Under the pieces are notes generated by a model, which searched no databases, had not been told where the DNA came from, and saw only the letters and a program-made list of their open reading frames with translations. A DNA stretch of 64,000 bases from Cupriavidus sp. WKF15 (GTDB lineage Bacteria; Pseudomonadota; Gammaproteobacteria; Burkholderiales; Burkholderiaceae). The DNA lies in contig NZ_CP119573.1 of assembly GCF_029278605.1 (NCBI RefSeq), positions 2,294,001 through 2,358,000 on the forward strand, given 5' to 3'. Every line of letters begins with the position of its first letter. The stretch's first letter is position 1. Positions 1 through 8,479 of the stretch are shown here, piece by piece. The position numbers and the translations under genes are program-made.

Positions 1-1123
1 CGGGGTCGAGCACTGTCACGCCCGCTTGCAGGTGATAGCGCACGCCCTGCCGCGCCTTCATCACCGCACGGTCTTCCTGGGACAGCTGGCTCCAGTCGTC
101 CTGCTCCGCGCACACGGCCGCCGGGCCATACACTTCGGTCAGGCCATATACATGGGTCAGCTCGAAGCCCATGGCTTCCATCTGTGCGAGCACCGCGGCC
201 GGCGGCGGTGCGCCGGCCACCATGCCGCGCACCGGCCCGCGCAGGCCTTCGCGCCACGACGGCGGCGCGTTGACGAGCGCGGTGTGCACGATGGGGGCCG
301 CGCAATAATGCGTCACGCCCTCATCGCGCATCAGGTCGAACACCAGGCGCGGCTCGAACTTGCGCAGGCACACGTTCACGCCGGCGCGCGCGGCGACGGT
401 CCAGGGGAAGCACCAGCCGTTGCAATGGAACATCGGCAGCGTCCAAAGGTAGACCGGGTGCTTGGGCAGGTCCCACTCGAGGATGTTCGAGATCGCGTTC
501 ATCGCCGCGCCACGGTGGTGGTACACCACGCCCTTGGGGTCGCCGGTCGTACCCGACGTGTAGTTCAGCGCAATGGCGTCCCACTCGTCGGCAGGCATCT
601 GCCACGCATAGTCCGGATCGCCCGAGGCCAGGAAGGATTCATAGTCGGTATCGCCGAAGCGCTCGGCCTGCGGCCCCAGCGCGTCTTCCACGGCGATGAC
701 CTTCAGGCCGGGGATTTCGAGCGAAACCTGCCGGGCAAGGTCCGCGAATTCCGTATCGGCCAGCAGTACGCGCGCCTCGCCATGGCGCAGCATGAAGACC
801 AGGTTGGCGGCGTCGAGGCGGATATTCAGGGCGTTCAGCACAGCGCCGGCCATCGGCACACCGAAGTGCGCTTCCACCATCGCCGGCGTATTGGGCAGCA
901 GCGCCGCCACGGTATCGCCCTTGCCGACCCCGGCCCGTGCCAGCGCGCTGGCCAGGCGCCGTGCCCGCGCATAGGTGTCGCGCCAGTTCTGGCGCACCGG
1001 ACCGTGCACGATGGCAAGCCTGTTGCCATACACCTCGGCCGCGCGGACCAGGAAATCAATCGGGGTGATCGGCACGAAATTGGCCGTATTGCGGCCCAGG
1101 CCGCTGTCGAAATCTGTGGGCAT
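1..1123 (-). CDS. Acyl-CoA synthetase (AMP-binding), 3' end outside window
   Basis: This is the N-terminal 374 codons of an ANL-superfamily fatty-acid/acyl-CoA ligase, which activates a carboxylate with ATP and CoA in the cytoplasm. The phosphate-binding signature YTSGTTGDPKGVVYHHRG is clear, and TEVYGPAAVC downstream matches the adenylate-binding motif. The protein starts MPTDFDSGLGRN. The C-terminal lid domain of about 170 residues lies beyond base 1, so the gene is cut by the window and not broken. Substrate cannot be read from the sequence; medium-chain AlkK-like ligases are the closest pattern I recognise. It is divergent from the Crp-type regulator at 1350, which may control it (inference). 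Confidence 0.9.
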   Translation of the reverse strand, partial: MPTDFDSGLGRNTANFVPITPIDFLVRAAEVYGNRLAIVHGPVRQNWRDTYARARRLASALARAGVGKGDTVAALLPNTPAMVEAHFGVPMAGAVLNALNIRLDAANLVFMLRHGEARVLLADTEFADLARQVSLEIPGLKVIAVEDALGPQAERFGDTDYESFLASGDPDYAWQMPADEWDAIALNYTSGTTGDPKGVVYHHRGAAMNAISNILEWDLPKHPVYLWTLPMFHCNGWCFPWTVAARAGVNVCLRKFEPRLVFDLMRDEGVTHYCAAPIVHTALVNAPPSWREGLRGPVRGMVAGAPPPAAVLAQMEAMGFELTHVYGLTEVYGPAAVCAEQDDWSQLSQEDRAVMKARQGVRYHLQAGVTVLDP

Positions 1124-1284
1124 TGCTTGTGTCTCCGCTGAACTCTTCTGCACCGGGGCGCTGTTACTTTTTCGTACAGAAGGCTATCATCGCACACGCC
1201 CGCGCTCTGTCGTCCGGATGACAAACTCCCCGGAAACCCGCGCCAGGCAAGGCTTACAGGTTTCTTACAAGGCCAGCGTGAATG

Positions 1285-1320
1285 TCTCACAAGGGGTCTC
1301 GCAAGGGGCCTCGCAAGGCC
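1285..1320. repeat. Three tandem 12-bp repeats in a divergent promoter region
   Basis: Three consecutive 12-bp units, TCTCACAAGGGG, TCTCGCAAGGGG and CCTCGCAAGGCC, lie between the divergent acyl-CoA synthetase and Crp/Fnr genes, ending about 30 bp before the Crp start. A related TTACAAGG motif occurs twice just upstream. They could be an iterated regulator site or a local slippage product. Confidence 0.55.
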
Positions 1321-1349
1321 GGATTGCCTGATTGCCCAACCCGTCCTCA

Positions 1350-2048
1350 ATGACTGCGCCCGACCTTTCCCCATCCGCCTCGCCGCTGGCAAGCCATGCC
1401 TGGTTTCGCGCCCTCTCGCCGGAACACCAGGCGCTGGCCGCGCGCGCCACGATGCTGCAGGAATTCCCCGCCGGGGCCTTCATCGCCCGGCGCGGGGAGC
1501 CATCGCGCGACTGGATCGGCGTCGACAGCGGGCTGATCAAGCTGGCCGTCTATACGCCGGACGGCCGTGGCTGCACGTTTTCGGGCGTGCCCGCGGGGGG
1601 CTGGTGTGGCGAGGGCAGCGTGATCAAGCGTGAACTACGCCGCTATGACGTGATCGCGATCCGCGATTCGCGCGTGCTGCTGGTGCCGGAGCCCGTATTC
1701 AACACCTTGCTCGCGCAGAGCCTGCCCTTTTCCAGTTTCGTGGTGACGCAGCTCAACGAACGCATGGGACAGTTCATCGCCACGGTGCAAAACGACCGCC
1801 TGCTCAGCGCCGATGCGCGCGTGGCACAGGCGATCGCTCAGCTATTCCATCCATCGCTGTGTCCGCGCACCAGCCCCGTACTGGAGCTGTCGCAGGAAGA
1901 GATCGGCCTGCTGACCGGCCTGTCGCGCCAGCGCGTCAACCAGGCGTTGCGGCGGCTGGCCGACGAGGGCCTGGTCCACCTGGCCTACCAGACCATCCGC
2001 GTGACGGACTTGCCGCGGCTGCGTCACTTCGGGCTGTCGGAGCTGTAG
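1350..2048 (+). CDS. Crp/Fnr-family transcriptional regulator
   Basis: A 232-residue regulator with a cyclic-nucleotide-binding-like beta-barrel (about residues 20-130) and a C-terminal Crp-type winged helix, where SQEEIGLLTGLSRQRVNQAL is the helix-turn-helix. There is no Fnr-type cluster of N-terminal cysteines, so it is unlikely to be an Fe-S oxygen sensor. I chose the ATG at 1350; a TTG at 1332 is also in frame but neither has a strong Shine-Dalgarno sequence. The divergent acyl-CoA synthetase is a plausible target, and the palindrome just after the stop could be an operator for this family. Confidence 0.85.
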   Translation: MTAPDLSPSASPLASHAWFRALSPEHQALAARATMLQEFPAGAFIARRGEPSRDWIGVDSGLIKLAVYTPDGRGCTFSGVPAGGWCGEGSVIKRELRRYDVIAIRDSRVLLVPEPVFNTLLAQSLPFSSFVVTQLNERMGQFIATVQNDRLLSADARVAQAIAQLFHPSLCPRTSPVLELSQEEIGLLTGLSRQRVNQALRRLADEGLVHLAYQTIRVTDLPRLRHFGLSEL

Positions 2049-2060
2049 GCCGCCGGCGAA

Positions 2061-2078
2061 ATGTCGCCCCGGCGACAT
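2061..2078. promoter_or_regulatory. 18-bp palindrome, TGTCG-N6-CGACA type
   Basis: ATGTCGCC and GGCGACAT flank a 2-bp centre, a perfect 8-bp inverted repeat 13 bp after the crp-like stop and 67 bp before the next start. Its TGTCG-N6-CGACA layout resembles Crp-family half-sites, but with so short a loop it could also act as an RNA hairpin. Confidence 0.4.
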
Positions 2079-2144
2079 CGTCGACGGTTGCGCCGCCCTT
2101 AGAATGCTGCGACAGTAACCGGCCGCGCTCCAGCCACTGCCCGC

Positions 2145-2798
2145 ATGCCCCTTGTCAGCCGCAACCCCGTCCGCATAACCCGACTGCGCTTTCCATTCGC
2201 CGTGCGCGTGGAAGCATGGCAGGGCGCGGCCCGGCTGCGCGACGCCAATGCGCGCCGCGACGTGCGGCCTGGCGATCCCTTCGTGGTACCGGCATTCGCG
2301 CATTTCGACTGCGAGTTGCAGGCCGCGCCATTGCAGCCCTGCACCATCACGCTCGAAGCCGTGCCCGACGCGGTCTGCCCGCGCATGAATGCCATCCAGC
2401 ATGACAAGCACTGGTCGCGTACGCTCGCGAGGCTGGTCTTTGAACATCCGACCGTCGACTGGAATGCCGCGCGCCTCGGCGAACAGTGGCAGGTCACCCA
2501 GCGCCTGGTGCGCGCGCGCCTGTTCGCCGAAGGCGAGGCGCTGCATCCGATCGTGCGGGAACAGCGTGCGGCACGGGCCTTCTACATGCTGGCGCTGCCC
2601 GACGCCAGGCCTGGGCTGCCACCCGCGCGGCTGGACCTGCTTGCCACCGAGTCGGGCTTGCGCTCCGCGGCGGCATTTGCCAGCGCGTGCGCCAATCTAT
2701 TTGGCGTAGAGCCGACGCAACTGCTGCCGGGCCTGCCCGGCACCAGGCGCGCCGGAACGCCGGCCTGGAACGGCTGGCCGCTTCCGGCTACGGCCTGA
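2145..2798 (+). CDS. AraC-like regulator (weak match)
   Basis: A 217-residue protein. The last 90 residues look like a divergent AraC double helix-turn-helix: an R-A-A-RAFYMLAL helix, then TESGLRSAAAFASACANLFG, which matches the second AraC motif (S-x2-F-x3-F-x3-G-x-P-x-x). The first 120 residues resemble an AraC N-terminal sensor with a proline-gated beta structure (RPGDPFVVPAF). The first helix-turn-helix is poorly conserved, so DNA binding is likely but unproven. It lies downstream of the Crp-like gene on the same strand with a 96-bp gap. Confidence 0.5.
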   Translation: MPLVSRNPVRITRLRFPFAVRVEAWQGAARLRDANARRDVRPGDPFVVPAFAHFDCELQAAPLQPCTITLEAVPDAVCPRMNAIQHDKHWSRTLARLVFEHPTVDWNAARLGEQWQVTQRLVRARLFAEGEALHPIVREQRAARAFYMLALPDARPGLPPARLDLLATESGLRSAAAFASACANLFGVEPTQLLPGLPGTRRAGTPAWNGWPLPATA

Positions 2799-2808
2799 TT
2801 TCACAGGG

Positions 2809-3246
2809 CTATCGCCGCAGGCTCAGCACGATCACGCCCGCGGCAACCAGGCCGATGCCAAGCCATTCGCGCGGGGCCGGCCGCTCGCCGAGGAACAGCA
2901 CGGCGAACAGCGCCACCAGCACCAGGCTGAACTTGTCGACGGGCGCCACCTTGGAGGCATCACCGATCTTGAGGGCACGAAAGTAGCAGACCCACGAGGC
3001 ACCGGTGGCCAGGCCGGACAACGTGAGGAAGACCCAGTTCCTGGCCGAAAATGCCGAGGGGTCCATCCACTTGCCGGTGGCCACCACGAACGCGGCCAGC
3101 ACCACGAAGATGATCACCACGCGAACCAGGGTGGCCATGTCCGAGTCGATGCCGGCCAGGCCAACCTTGGCGAAGATAGCGGTCAGGGCCGCGAACACCG
3201 CGGACAACGCGGCCCAGGCAAACCAGCTCGATGTGGCAGGCATCAT
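2809..3246 (-). CDS. EamA/DMT-family small membrane transporter
   Basis: A 145-residue integral membrane protein with about five hydrophobic helices, corresponding to a single EamA domain; many DMT transporters are twice this length and single-domain forms are thought to dimerise. FLGERPAPREWLGIGLVAAG is the typical last EamA helix with its conserved GE motif. A GGAG sits upstream of the double ATG at 3246/3243. Substrate is unknown. It is convergent with the AraC-like gene. Confidence 0.8.
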   Translation of the reverse strand: MMPATSSWFAWAALSAVFAALTAIFAKVGLAGIDSDMATLVRVVIIFVVLAAFVVATGKWMDPSAFSARNWVFLTLSGLATGASWVCYFRALKIGDASKVAPVDKFSLVLVALFAVLFLGERPAPREWLGIGLVAAGVIVLSLRR

Positions 3247-3364
3247 CTATAAAGCTCCGGCAAAAACCGGGCATCACGGCCCGGCGGAGCCTGAAGTATA
3301 TCGGCGCCGCGCACACATGGGCCTTGCGCCGATGCGCCAGAGTCCGCGCGGACCGGAAGGCAAA

Positions 3365-3384
3365 GGGGCCGCGTGCGCGGCCCC
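3365..3384 (-). terminator. Hairpin after the MFS remnant
   Basis: A perfect 9-bp stem, GGGGCCGCG/CGCGGCCCC, with a 2-base loop lies 17 bp past the MFS remnant's stop; on the minus strand it is followed by TTTGCC. It reads as an intrinsic terminator that survived the loss of its gene. Confidence 0.55.
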
Positions 3385-3401
3385 GCAGCGCTCATCTGTC
3401 G

Positions 3402-3778
3402 TTACGCGTGCGCAGGACGCGCATTCCGGGCCGCACTCGCCTGCAGCTGCAAGCCGGCCATCCGCTGCCTTGAGCGCTCGGGGTTGGTCATGGCCGCGCC
3501 CGCAAGACCACCCACGATCATCAGTGCCCCACAGACCGCGAAGCCGGTCTCATAGCCATGCGCGCCGGTTGCATTCTGTACGAGGTAGCCCGTCACCAGC
3601 GGCGCCAGGATGCCGGCGATCGATGAGATCGAGGCGTCGATCGACAGCAGCGCGCCACGCTGCGCGGGCGGGCAGACCTCGGCCAGCATGGCCGGCCCCA
3701 GCGAGTAGATCGACGGCGCCAGCGCGCAGCTTGCCGCCGGCAATGCCACGCGCTGCCAGTTGCCACCGATGCGACCGC
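3402..3778 (-). pseudogene. C-terminal remnant of an MFS transporter
   Basis: About 125 codons in one frame give the last helices of a major facilitator superfamily carrier: SIYSLGPAMLAEVCPPAQRG is the typical cytoplasmic loop motif, and ISSIAGILAPLVTGYLVQ the following helix. The frame can be followed back to about 3778, where recognisable MFS sequence stops and unrelated, repeat-like DNA begins. Some 300 N-terminal residues are missing, so this is a truncated gene. The natural stop and its terminator hairpin are kept. Confidence 0.75.
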
Positions 3779-4262
3779 ACGTTTGGCGTGGTCTGCGGCG
3801 TGGGTCGTATGGGATTTAAAGCGACGAGCGGAAGGGGACTCTTTTCGAACTGCCAGCGGGTTGGCGATGTCGGGGATGTCGCGCTTGGCAGGCGCTGCTG
3901 TTTCGCCGGCGCAGCCGGCGACTTACTCTTTTGTCCGAGCGACAAAAAGAGAAAGCAGAAAAACGCGTCGCCTGGCGGCTGGCCATCAACGATGCGCTCC
4001 TTGTTTTCAAGCGGCTTTGGTCTCGCGAGACGTGGTTGCCCGTTCGAGCCTGCTACGCATAGTGAGTCAGAACCCGTGCCTGCGTTAACCGGCTTTTGTT
4101 ACGATCCCCATGTAGGGCGGTGGCCGCCTGCTAACACCGGTATCGCATCATCGCCTTCGGCTGCTACGCGGCTCACTAGTCGGCATGCACTGGCATCAGC
4201 ATTGCTGGCGCAGGCGCTTCCCCGCCGGCTAAGCGGCGGAACAGCAGCTACCGCTAACGCCC
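3779..4262. other. Gene-poor stretch with possible dispersed repeat
   Basis: No convincing gene on either strand. It contains a short AT-rich patch around 3935-3970 (CGACAAAAAGAGAAAGCAG) and GC-rich stretches that give only shadow frames. Its abrupt border with the MFS remnant suggests a rearrangement point or a dispersed intergenic repeat; I cannot show copies within this window. Confidence 0.35.
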
Positions 4263-4430
4263 TTACCCAACCGAATGCAGGGGCGACAACGAATACGCAA
4301 AGACCAGCGCAGCCACAATGGCCGGAGACCCCAGCCGAATTGCAGTACTGCGTGTCAGCACGCCTAGATAGACGTACAAGCACACCAGCACCATCGCAGT
4401 CAGGTACAAGAGGCCGTCATAGACTTGCAT
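4263..4430 (-). CDS. 55-residue membrane protein
   Basis: A short frame reads MQVYDGLLYLTAMVLV at the start, then YVYLGVLTRST, and a second hydrophobic stretch IVAALVFAYSLSPLHSVG before a TAA. This gives two predicted membrane helices joined by a short polar loop. GGGAGA precedes the ATG by about 5 bases. The residue pattern and ribosome-binding site argue for a real gene despite its size. Function is unknown and I do not recognise a family. It lies alone between the rearranged region and the DUF2501 gene. Confidence 0.5.
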   Translation of the reverse strand: MQVYDGLLYLTAMVLVCLYVYLGVLTRSTAIRLGSPAIVAALVFAYSLSPLHSVG

Positions 4431-4627
4431 GGATGTCTCCCGCGGGGTCTTGCCCCGGATGTTTTTATTGGTCTACATCGTGCTGCCGCCAGGCCGCTTC
4501 TAGTGGGGGGACGCCCTGGCGCAATGCCTTTGCTGTCTGTTGCAAACCATGGTGGCCACTTCGATGCGGTGTGGCAATCATGGAAATCCCTGCGAAAAAT
4601 GCGAAAACAATGATGCGGTGCGCAAAA

Positions 4628-5107
4628 TCACAGTAGCGATTTACCCTGCGAGAGCACCTTCTCGCATACCTGCTCGGTGGCCCTTGCCTTCAGGCCGCTG
4701 CCACTGAGGTCCAGTGTCTTGCCGTGGCTATCCTGCAGGATGCCCCGTGCGCCGCTGGTAAAACCGGTGTCCGTCGAGGCCTGGGACGGCCCGCCGAGTT
4801 TGTCCATCAGCTTGTCCTTGACCGACGCCGCCCCGCTCGCACCGAGATAGTTGTTCTTGATGCAGAAGTCCAGCAAGCCAGCGACATTGCCCACGCTGCC
4901 CGAGGAAAGCGACTGCAGCGAAAGACCGCCGCCCATTCCGCCAAGCGCTGCCGCGCTCTCCGCGGCGCCGCCGCCTCCCATGGGGTTCTTCAGCACGTCA
5001 CCCAGCTGTGCCCGCGACACCGGCGCCAGGCCCATGAACACGGTTGCGGCCAGTGCCAGGGTGGCAAAACGGCGCGCCCGCTCAAGCGATGTCTTGCCTG
5101 CCTCCAT
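4628..5107 (-). CDS. DUF2501-family secreted protein (YjjA-like)
   Basis: A 159-residue exported protein: a Sec signal peptide (ATLALAATVFMGLAPVSRAQ), a Gly-rich linker, then the DUF2501 region with LLDFCIKNNYLG and the two cysteines of the family (one in FCIKNN, one in TEQVCEKVL). The ATG at 5107 was chosen because it places the signal peptide correctly; the frame extends further upstream without coding character. Family members such as E. coli YjjA are periplasmic and of unknown role. Confidence 0.8.
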   Translation of the reverse strand: MEAGKTSLERARRFATLALAATVFMGLAPVSRAQLGDVLKNPMGGGGAAESAAALGGMGGGLSLQSLSSGSVGNVAGLLDFCIKNNYLGASGAASVKDKLMDKLGGPSQASTDTGFTSGARGILQDSHGKTLDLSGSGLKARATEQVCEKVLSQGKSLL

Positions 5108-5198
5108 CGTCCCTTCCCTCCGTCGATGGCCACGTAGGTCAGCTACTACTATAGTGCGCGCGGCAGTCTTGTACCCTGCCCGGCACTTACGGCTGCCT

Positions 5199-5621
5199 TC
5201 AATCGGCGGGGAGCATCTGCGGGTTCCAGGCGACCTCCCACAGATGCCCATCCGGATCGGAAAAGTAGCCCGCGTAGCCACCCCAGAAAGTCGGCTGCGC
5301 AGGCTTGACGATGGTGGCGCCAGCGGCGGCAGCCTGCTGCATGACCGCGTCAGCCTCGGCCTGGCTGCTGACGTTATGCGCCAGGGAACATCCGGGCGCC
5401 GCGCGCACGGAGAGCGGCAGACCACTGTCGTGCGCGAGGCTGGCCCGTGGCCAGATGGCCAGCTTGAGGCCGGGCTGCAAGTCGAAGAAGGCCACCGCGC
5501 CATGCTCGAACTGCTCGCCGACGATGCCCTCGGTCGTCAGGCCCAGCCCTTCGCGGTAAAAGCGCAGGGACCGCTGCAGATCGTCAACGCCCAGCGTAAT
5601 CAGGGTGACACGTGGTTTCAT
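5199..5621 (-). CDS. VOC-superfamily protein (glyoxalase/dioxygenase fold)
   Basis: A 140-residue two-module vicinal oxygen chelate protein. It begins VTLITLGVDDLQRSLRFY, the first beta-alpha-beta unit, and ends YFSDPDGHLWEVAWNP, the second unit with the metal-ligand glutamate. A strong AGGAGG lies 8 bases before the ATG. Substrate is not evident; this subgroup is often labelled lactoylglutathione lyase-related. It is 34 bp downstream of the old yellow enzyme gene on the same strand, suggesting cotranscription in electrophile detoxification (inference). Confidence 0.85.
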   Translation of the reverse strand: MKPRVTLITLGVDDLQRSLRFYREGLGLTTEGIVGEQFEHGAVAFFDLQPGLKLAIWPRASLAHDSGLPLSVRAAPGCSLAHNVSSQAEADAVMQQAAAAGATIVKPAQPTFWGGYAGYFSDPDGHLWEVAWNPQMLPAD

Positions 5622-5655
5622 GCAGCATCCTCCTTCGGCTTCGGATGGGAACGGC

Positions 5656-6771
5656 TCAACGCTGGCCGAAGCTCGCGTCCGAGAACAGGTCCTTCAGTTC
5701 GCGCGGCTGCGAACGCCAGTATTGCTTCGGCGCCGCCACGCTTGCCCCCAGCTTCGCCGCGGCATGCCAGGGCCAGCGCGGGTTGTACAGCATGGCGCGC
5801 GCCAGCGACACCGCATCGGCCTCGTTGCCGGTGATGATGGCTTCAGCCTGCTCCGGTTCGGTAATCAGGCCTACGGCGATGGTCGGCAGGCCTACTTCGG
5901 CCTTGACGCGCTGTGCGTAGGGCACCTGGTAGCCTGGCCCGAGCTTGATCGCCTGCGCCGGCGAGACGCCACCCGTGGTCACATGGATCGCGGCACAGCC
6001 CCGCACCTTGAGCGCCTGCGACAACGCCACCGTGCCGTCGATATCCCAGCCGCCCGGCACCCAGTCCGTGGCCGAGATGCGCATCCACACCGGGCAGTCC
6101 GCGGGCACGGCTGCACGCACGGCGTCAAAGACCTCGATCGGGAAACGCGTGCGGTTTTCCAGGCTGCCGCCGTATTCGTCATCGCGATGATTCGCCAGCG
6201 GCGACAGGAACTGGTGCAGCAGGTAGCCGTGCGCGCCATGGATCTCGATGCCCTGGATGCCGAGCCTTACCGCGCGCACCGCGGCCGCGACGAAATCATC
6301 GCGGACCTTATCCATGCCTGCGCGGTCCAGCGCGGTCGGCGGCACTTCGTCGTCAGCGTGCGGCACAGGCGACGGCGCCACGGCCTGCCAGCCGCCAGGC
6401 GCGCCGGGACGGACCTGCTTGCCGCCATCCCACGGCGCCTGGCTGGACGCCTTGCGCCCGGCGTGCGCGAGCTGTATGGCCACGGCAATGGGCGAGTGCG
6501 CGCGGATGGCACGCAGCACACGGCCCAATGCAGCCTCGTTGCCGTCGTCATAGAGGCCCAGATCTCCCGCGGTGATACGGCCTTCCGGCGAGACCGCGGT
6601 GGCTTCGAGGATCAGCATGCCCGCACCGGACAACGCCAGCGAACCGAGGTGGATCATGTGCCAGTCGCCCGCATTGCCGTCCTGCGCCGAATACTGGCAC
6701 ATCGGCGCAATGATGATGCGGTTGGACAGGGTCAGCTTGCCGATATCGAGAGGATCGAACAGATGGCTCAT
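5656..6771 (-). CDS. NADH:flavin oxidoreductase, old yellow enzyme family (YqjM/XenA type)
   Basis: A 371-residue FMN-dependent ene-reductase. IAPMCQYSA carries the cysteine typical of the YqjM/XenA class, HGAHGYLLHQFLSP is the alpha/beta-barrel signature, and NHRDDEYGGSLENR is the conserved FMN/phosphate segment. These enzymes reduce activated C=C bonds of enones, nitro compounds and similar electrophiles using NAD(P)H. Length matches the family. The VOC gene follows at 34 bp, so the two probably form a small operon. Confidence 0.92.
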   Translation of the reverse strand: MSHLFDPLDIGKLTLSNRIIIAPMCQYSAQDGNAGDWHMIHLGSLALSGAGMLILEATAVSPEGRITAGDLGLYDDGNEAALGRVLRAIRAHSPIAVAIQLAHAGRKASSQAPWDGGKQVRPGAPGGWQAVAPSPVPHADDEVPPTALDRAGMDKVRDDFVAAAVRAVRLGIQGIEIHGAHGYLLHQFLSPLANHRDDEYGGSLENRTRFPIEVFDAVRAAVPADCPVWMRISATDWVPGGWDIDGTVALSQALKVRGCAAIHVTTGGVSPAQAIKLGPGYQVPYAQRVKAEVGLPTIAVGLITEPEQAEAIITGNEADAVSLARAMLYNPRWPWHAAAKLGASVAAPKQYWRSQPRELKDLFSDASFGQR

Positions 6772-6946
6772 GGGGAAACCCTTGTGTTTCGGATCAGGAC
6801 GCGCCGCGTAGCCGGATGCTTACGGTGGATTGCGGGATTCTAGGCCGAGGCCCAACTTCCCGCTTGTCGCCGCGCGCGACCGAAATCCGGCACGCGCGCC
6901 AGCGCCATCGCCGCCGCGCCACGGCTTGGTCAGCGACATGAGATGT

Positions 6947-8353
6947 TCAATGCTTGACAGCGGGCATCACCAGGCGCAAGCCGCTGGCCACGGCGGCGAC
7001 ACCGGCAAACCCCGCGCCCAGGGCCAGCGCCAGCCCGGGGCCATGGTTGCCCGCCAGGCCGAAACTGAGCGCCACGAGCGCCGCGCCAGTGGACTGTCCC
7101 AGCAGCCGCGCCGTCGCGATCACGCCGCTGGCACCGCCGCTGCGCTCGCGCGGGGCACTGGCCATCAGCGCCTTCAGGTTCGGCGACTGGAAGAAGCCGA
7201 AACCGGCGCCACAGATGCACATCCGGATGCCGATCTCCAGCGCGCTGGGGTTGGCCGGCATCAGGGCCAGCGACGCCATGCCTGCGCTCATCACGGCCAG
7301 CCCAACGCCGCCGAGCAGGCCCGGCGGATAACGGTCGGACAGGCGTCCGGCAACTGGCCCCATCAGCGCTACCACCACGGACCACGGCGTCAGCAGGAAT
7401 CCCGTCTCCACCTGGCCTCGGCCGAGCACGTGCTGGAAATAGAACGGCAGCGAGACAAAGGCCAAACCCTGCGCCGCAAACGAGCAGACCGCCGTCAGGG
7501 TCGACAGCGCGAACATCGGGCGGCGGAACAGGTCCACCGGCAGCATCGGCGCAGGGTGGCCGCGCTCGCGCCACAGCAGCAGGCCGAACGCCACCACGAA
7601 GATGCCCGCCGCGGCCAGCGACTCCGCCAGCGGCGCGCGCTGCGCGCCTTCGCCCAGCGCGAAGATCAGCGCGGCAAACGCCACCACGTTCAGCAGCGCG
7701 GCCACGCGGTCGAACGCGTGCTGGCTGCGCGGCGTCTGCGGCAGGGACCCGCGCGCGATACCGAGCGCGAGCAGGCCGATCGGAAGATTGACGGCAAACA
7801 GCCATGGCCACGAGCCGAAAGACAGGATTACCGACGCCACGGTCGGCCCCAGTGCGAACGAGACGCCGACCACCAGTGCATTCAGCCCGACACCGCGGCC
7901 GAGTCGGTGAATCGGAAAGATCGTACTGATCAGCGCCGTATTGACGCTCATGATGGCGCTGGCCCCGATACCCTGCAGCAGCCGCGCCGCCGCCAGCGAC
8001 GGCAGCGACCACGCCAGCGCGCACACCACCGAGGCGGCGATGAACACCGTCACGCCACCGATATAGACGCGCCGGTGCCCAAGGATGCCGCCCAGTGCCG
8101 CGAACGGCAGCAGCGTGGCCACCATCGCGAGCTGGTAGGCATTGATCACCCAGACCGACGCCGCAGGCGTCGCATGCAGGTCCGCGGCAATCGAAGGCAA
8201 GGCGGTGTTGGCGATCGCCGTGTCCAGCGTGGCCAGCGCCACGGCGATCATGATGGCTGCCATGCCGCGGCGCTCGCGCGACGTCATGGTATGCGAGGCA
8301 ACGGCGGCAGACGCCGGCTGTGAGACGGATTGGATCGGAGCGGGACTGGACAC
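6947..8353 (-). CDS. MFS multidrug exporter, DHA2 (14-TMS) family
   Basis: A 468-residue membrane protein with about 14 hydrophobic segments. ALATLDTAIANTALPSIA is helix 1 with the DHA2 motif C-like D, and LGGILGHRRVYIGG is motif A between helices 2 and 3. Members such as EmrB and QacA export lipophilic drugs by proton antiport across the inner membrane. I used the GTG at 8353; an ATG at about 8287 (MTSRERRGM) is an alternative. No adaptor gene accompanies it, so it probably works alone. Confidence 0.88.
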   Translation of the reverse strand: MSSPAPIQSVSQPASAAVASHTMTSRERRGMAAIMIAVALATLDTAIANTALPSIAADLHATPAASVWVINAYQLAMVATLLPFAALGGILGHRRVYIGGVTVFIAASVVCALAWSLPSLAAARLLQGIGASAIMSVNTALISTIFPIHRLGRGVGLNALVVGVSFALGPTVASVILSFGSWPWLFAVNLPIGLLALGIARGSLPQTPRSQHAFDRVAALLNVVAFAALIFALGEGAQRAPLAESLAAAGIFVVAFGLLLWRERGHPAPMLPVDLFRRPMFALSTLTAVCSFAAQGLAFVSLPFYFQHVLGRGQVETGFLLTPWSVVVALMGPVAGRLSDRYPPGLLGGVGLAVMSAGMASLALMPANPSALEIGIRMCICGAGFGFFQSPNLKALMASAPRERSGGASGVIATARLLGQSTGAALVALSFGLAGNHGPGLALALGAGFAGVAAVASGLRLVMPAVKH

Positions 8354-8479
8354 GGGGATCGCGCGGTTGCGGCCGGATCATGGCCCGGCACGGTTCAACC
8401 GAGACGATACGGGAAATTCCTTCAACGCGCTGAAGACGGCTTCATATGTATGTACATTTGAAGCCATTCCCTCTGCCGC

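Noticed and set aside
3005..4636. A 543-residue plus-strand frame across the DMT gene, the MFS remnant and the repeat-like region
   Set aside because: Low-complexity Arg/Ser/Pro composition, no motif, and it overlaps clear minus-strand coding DNA.
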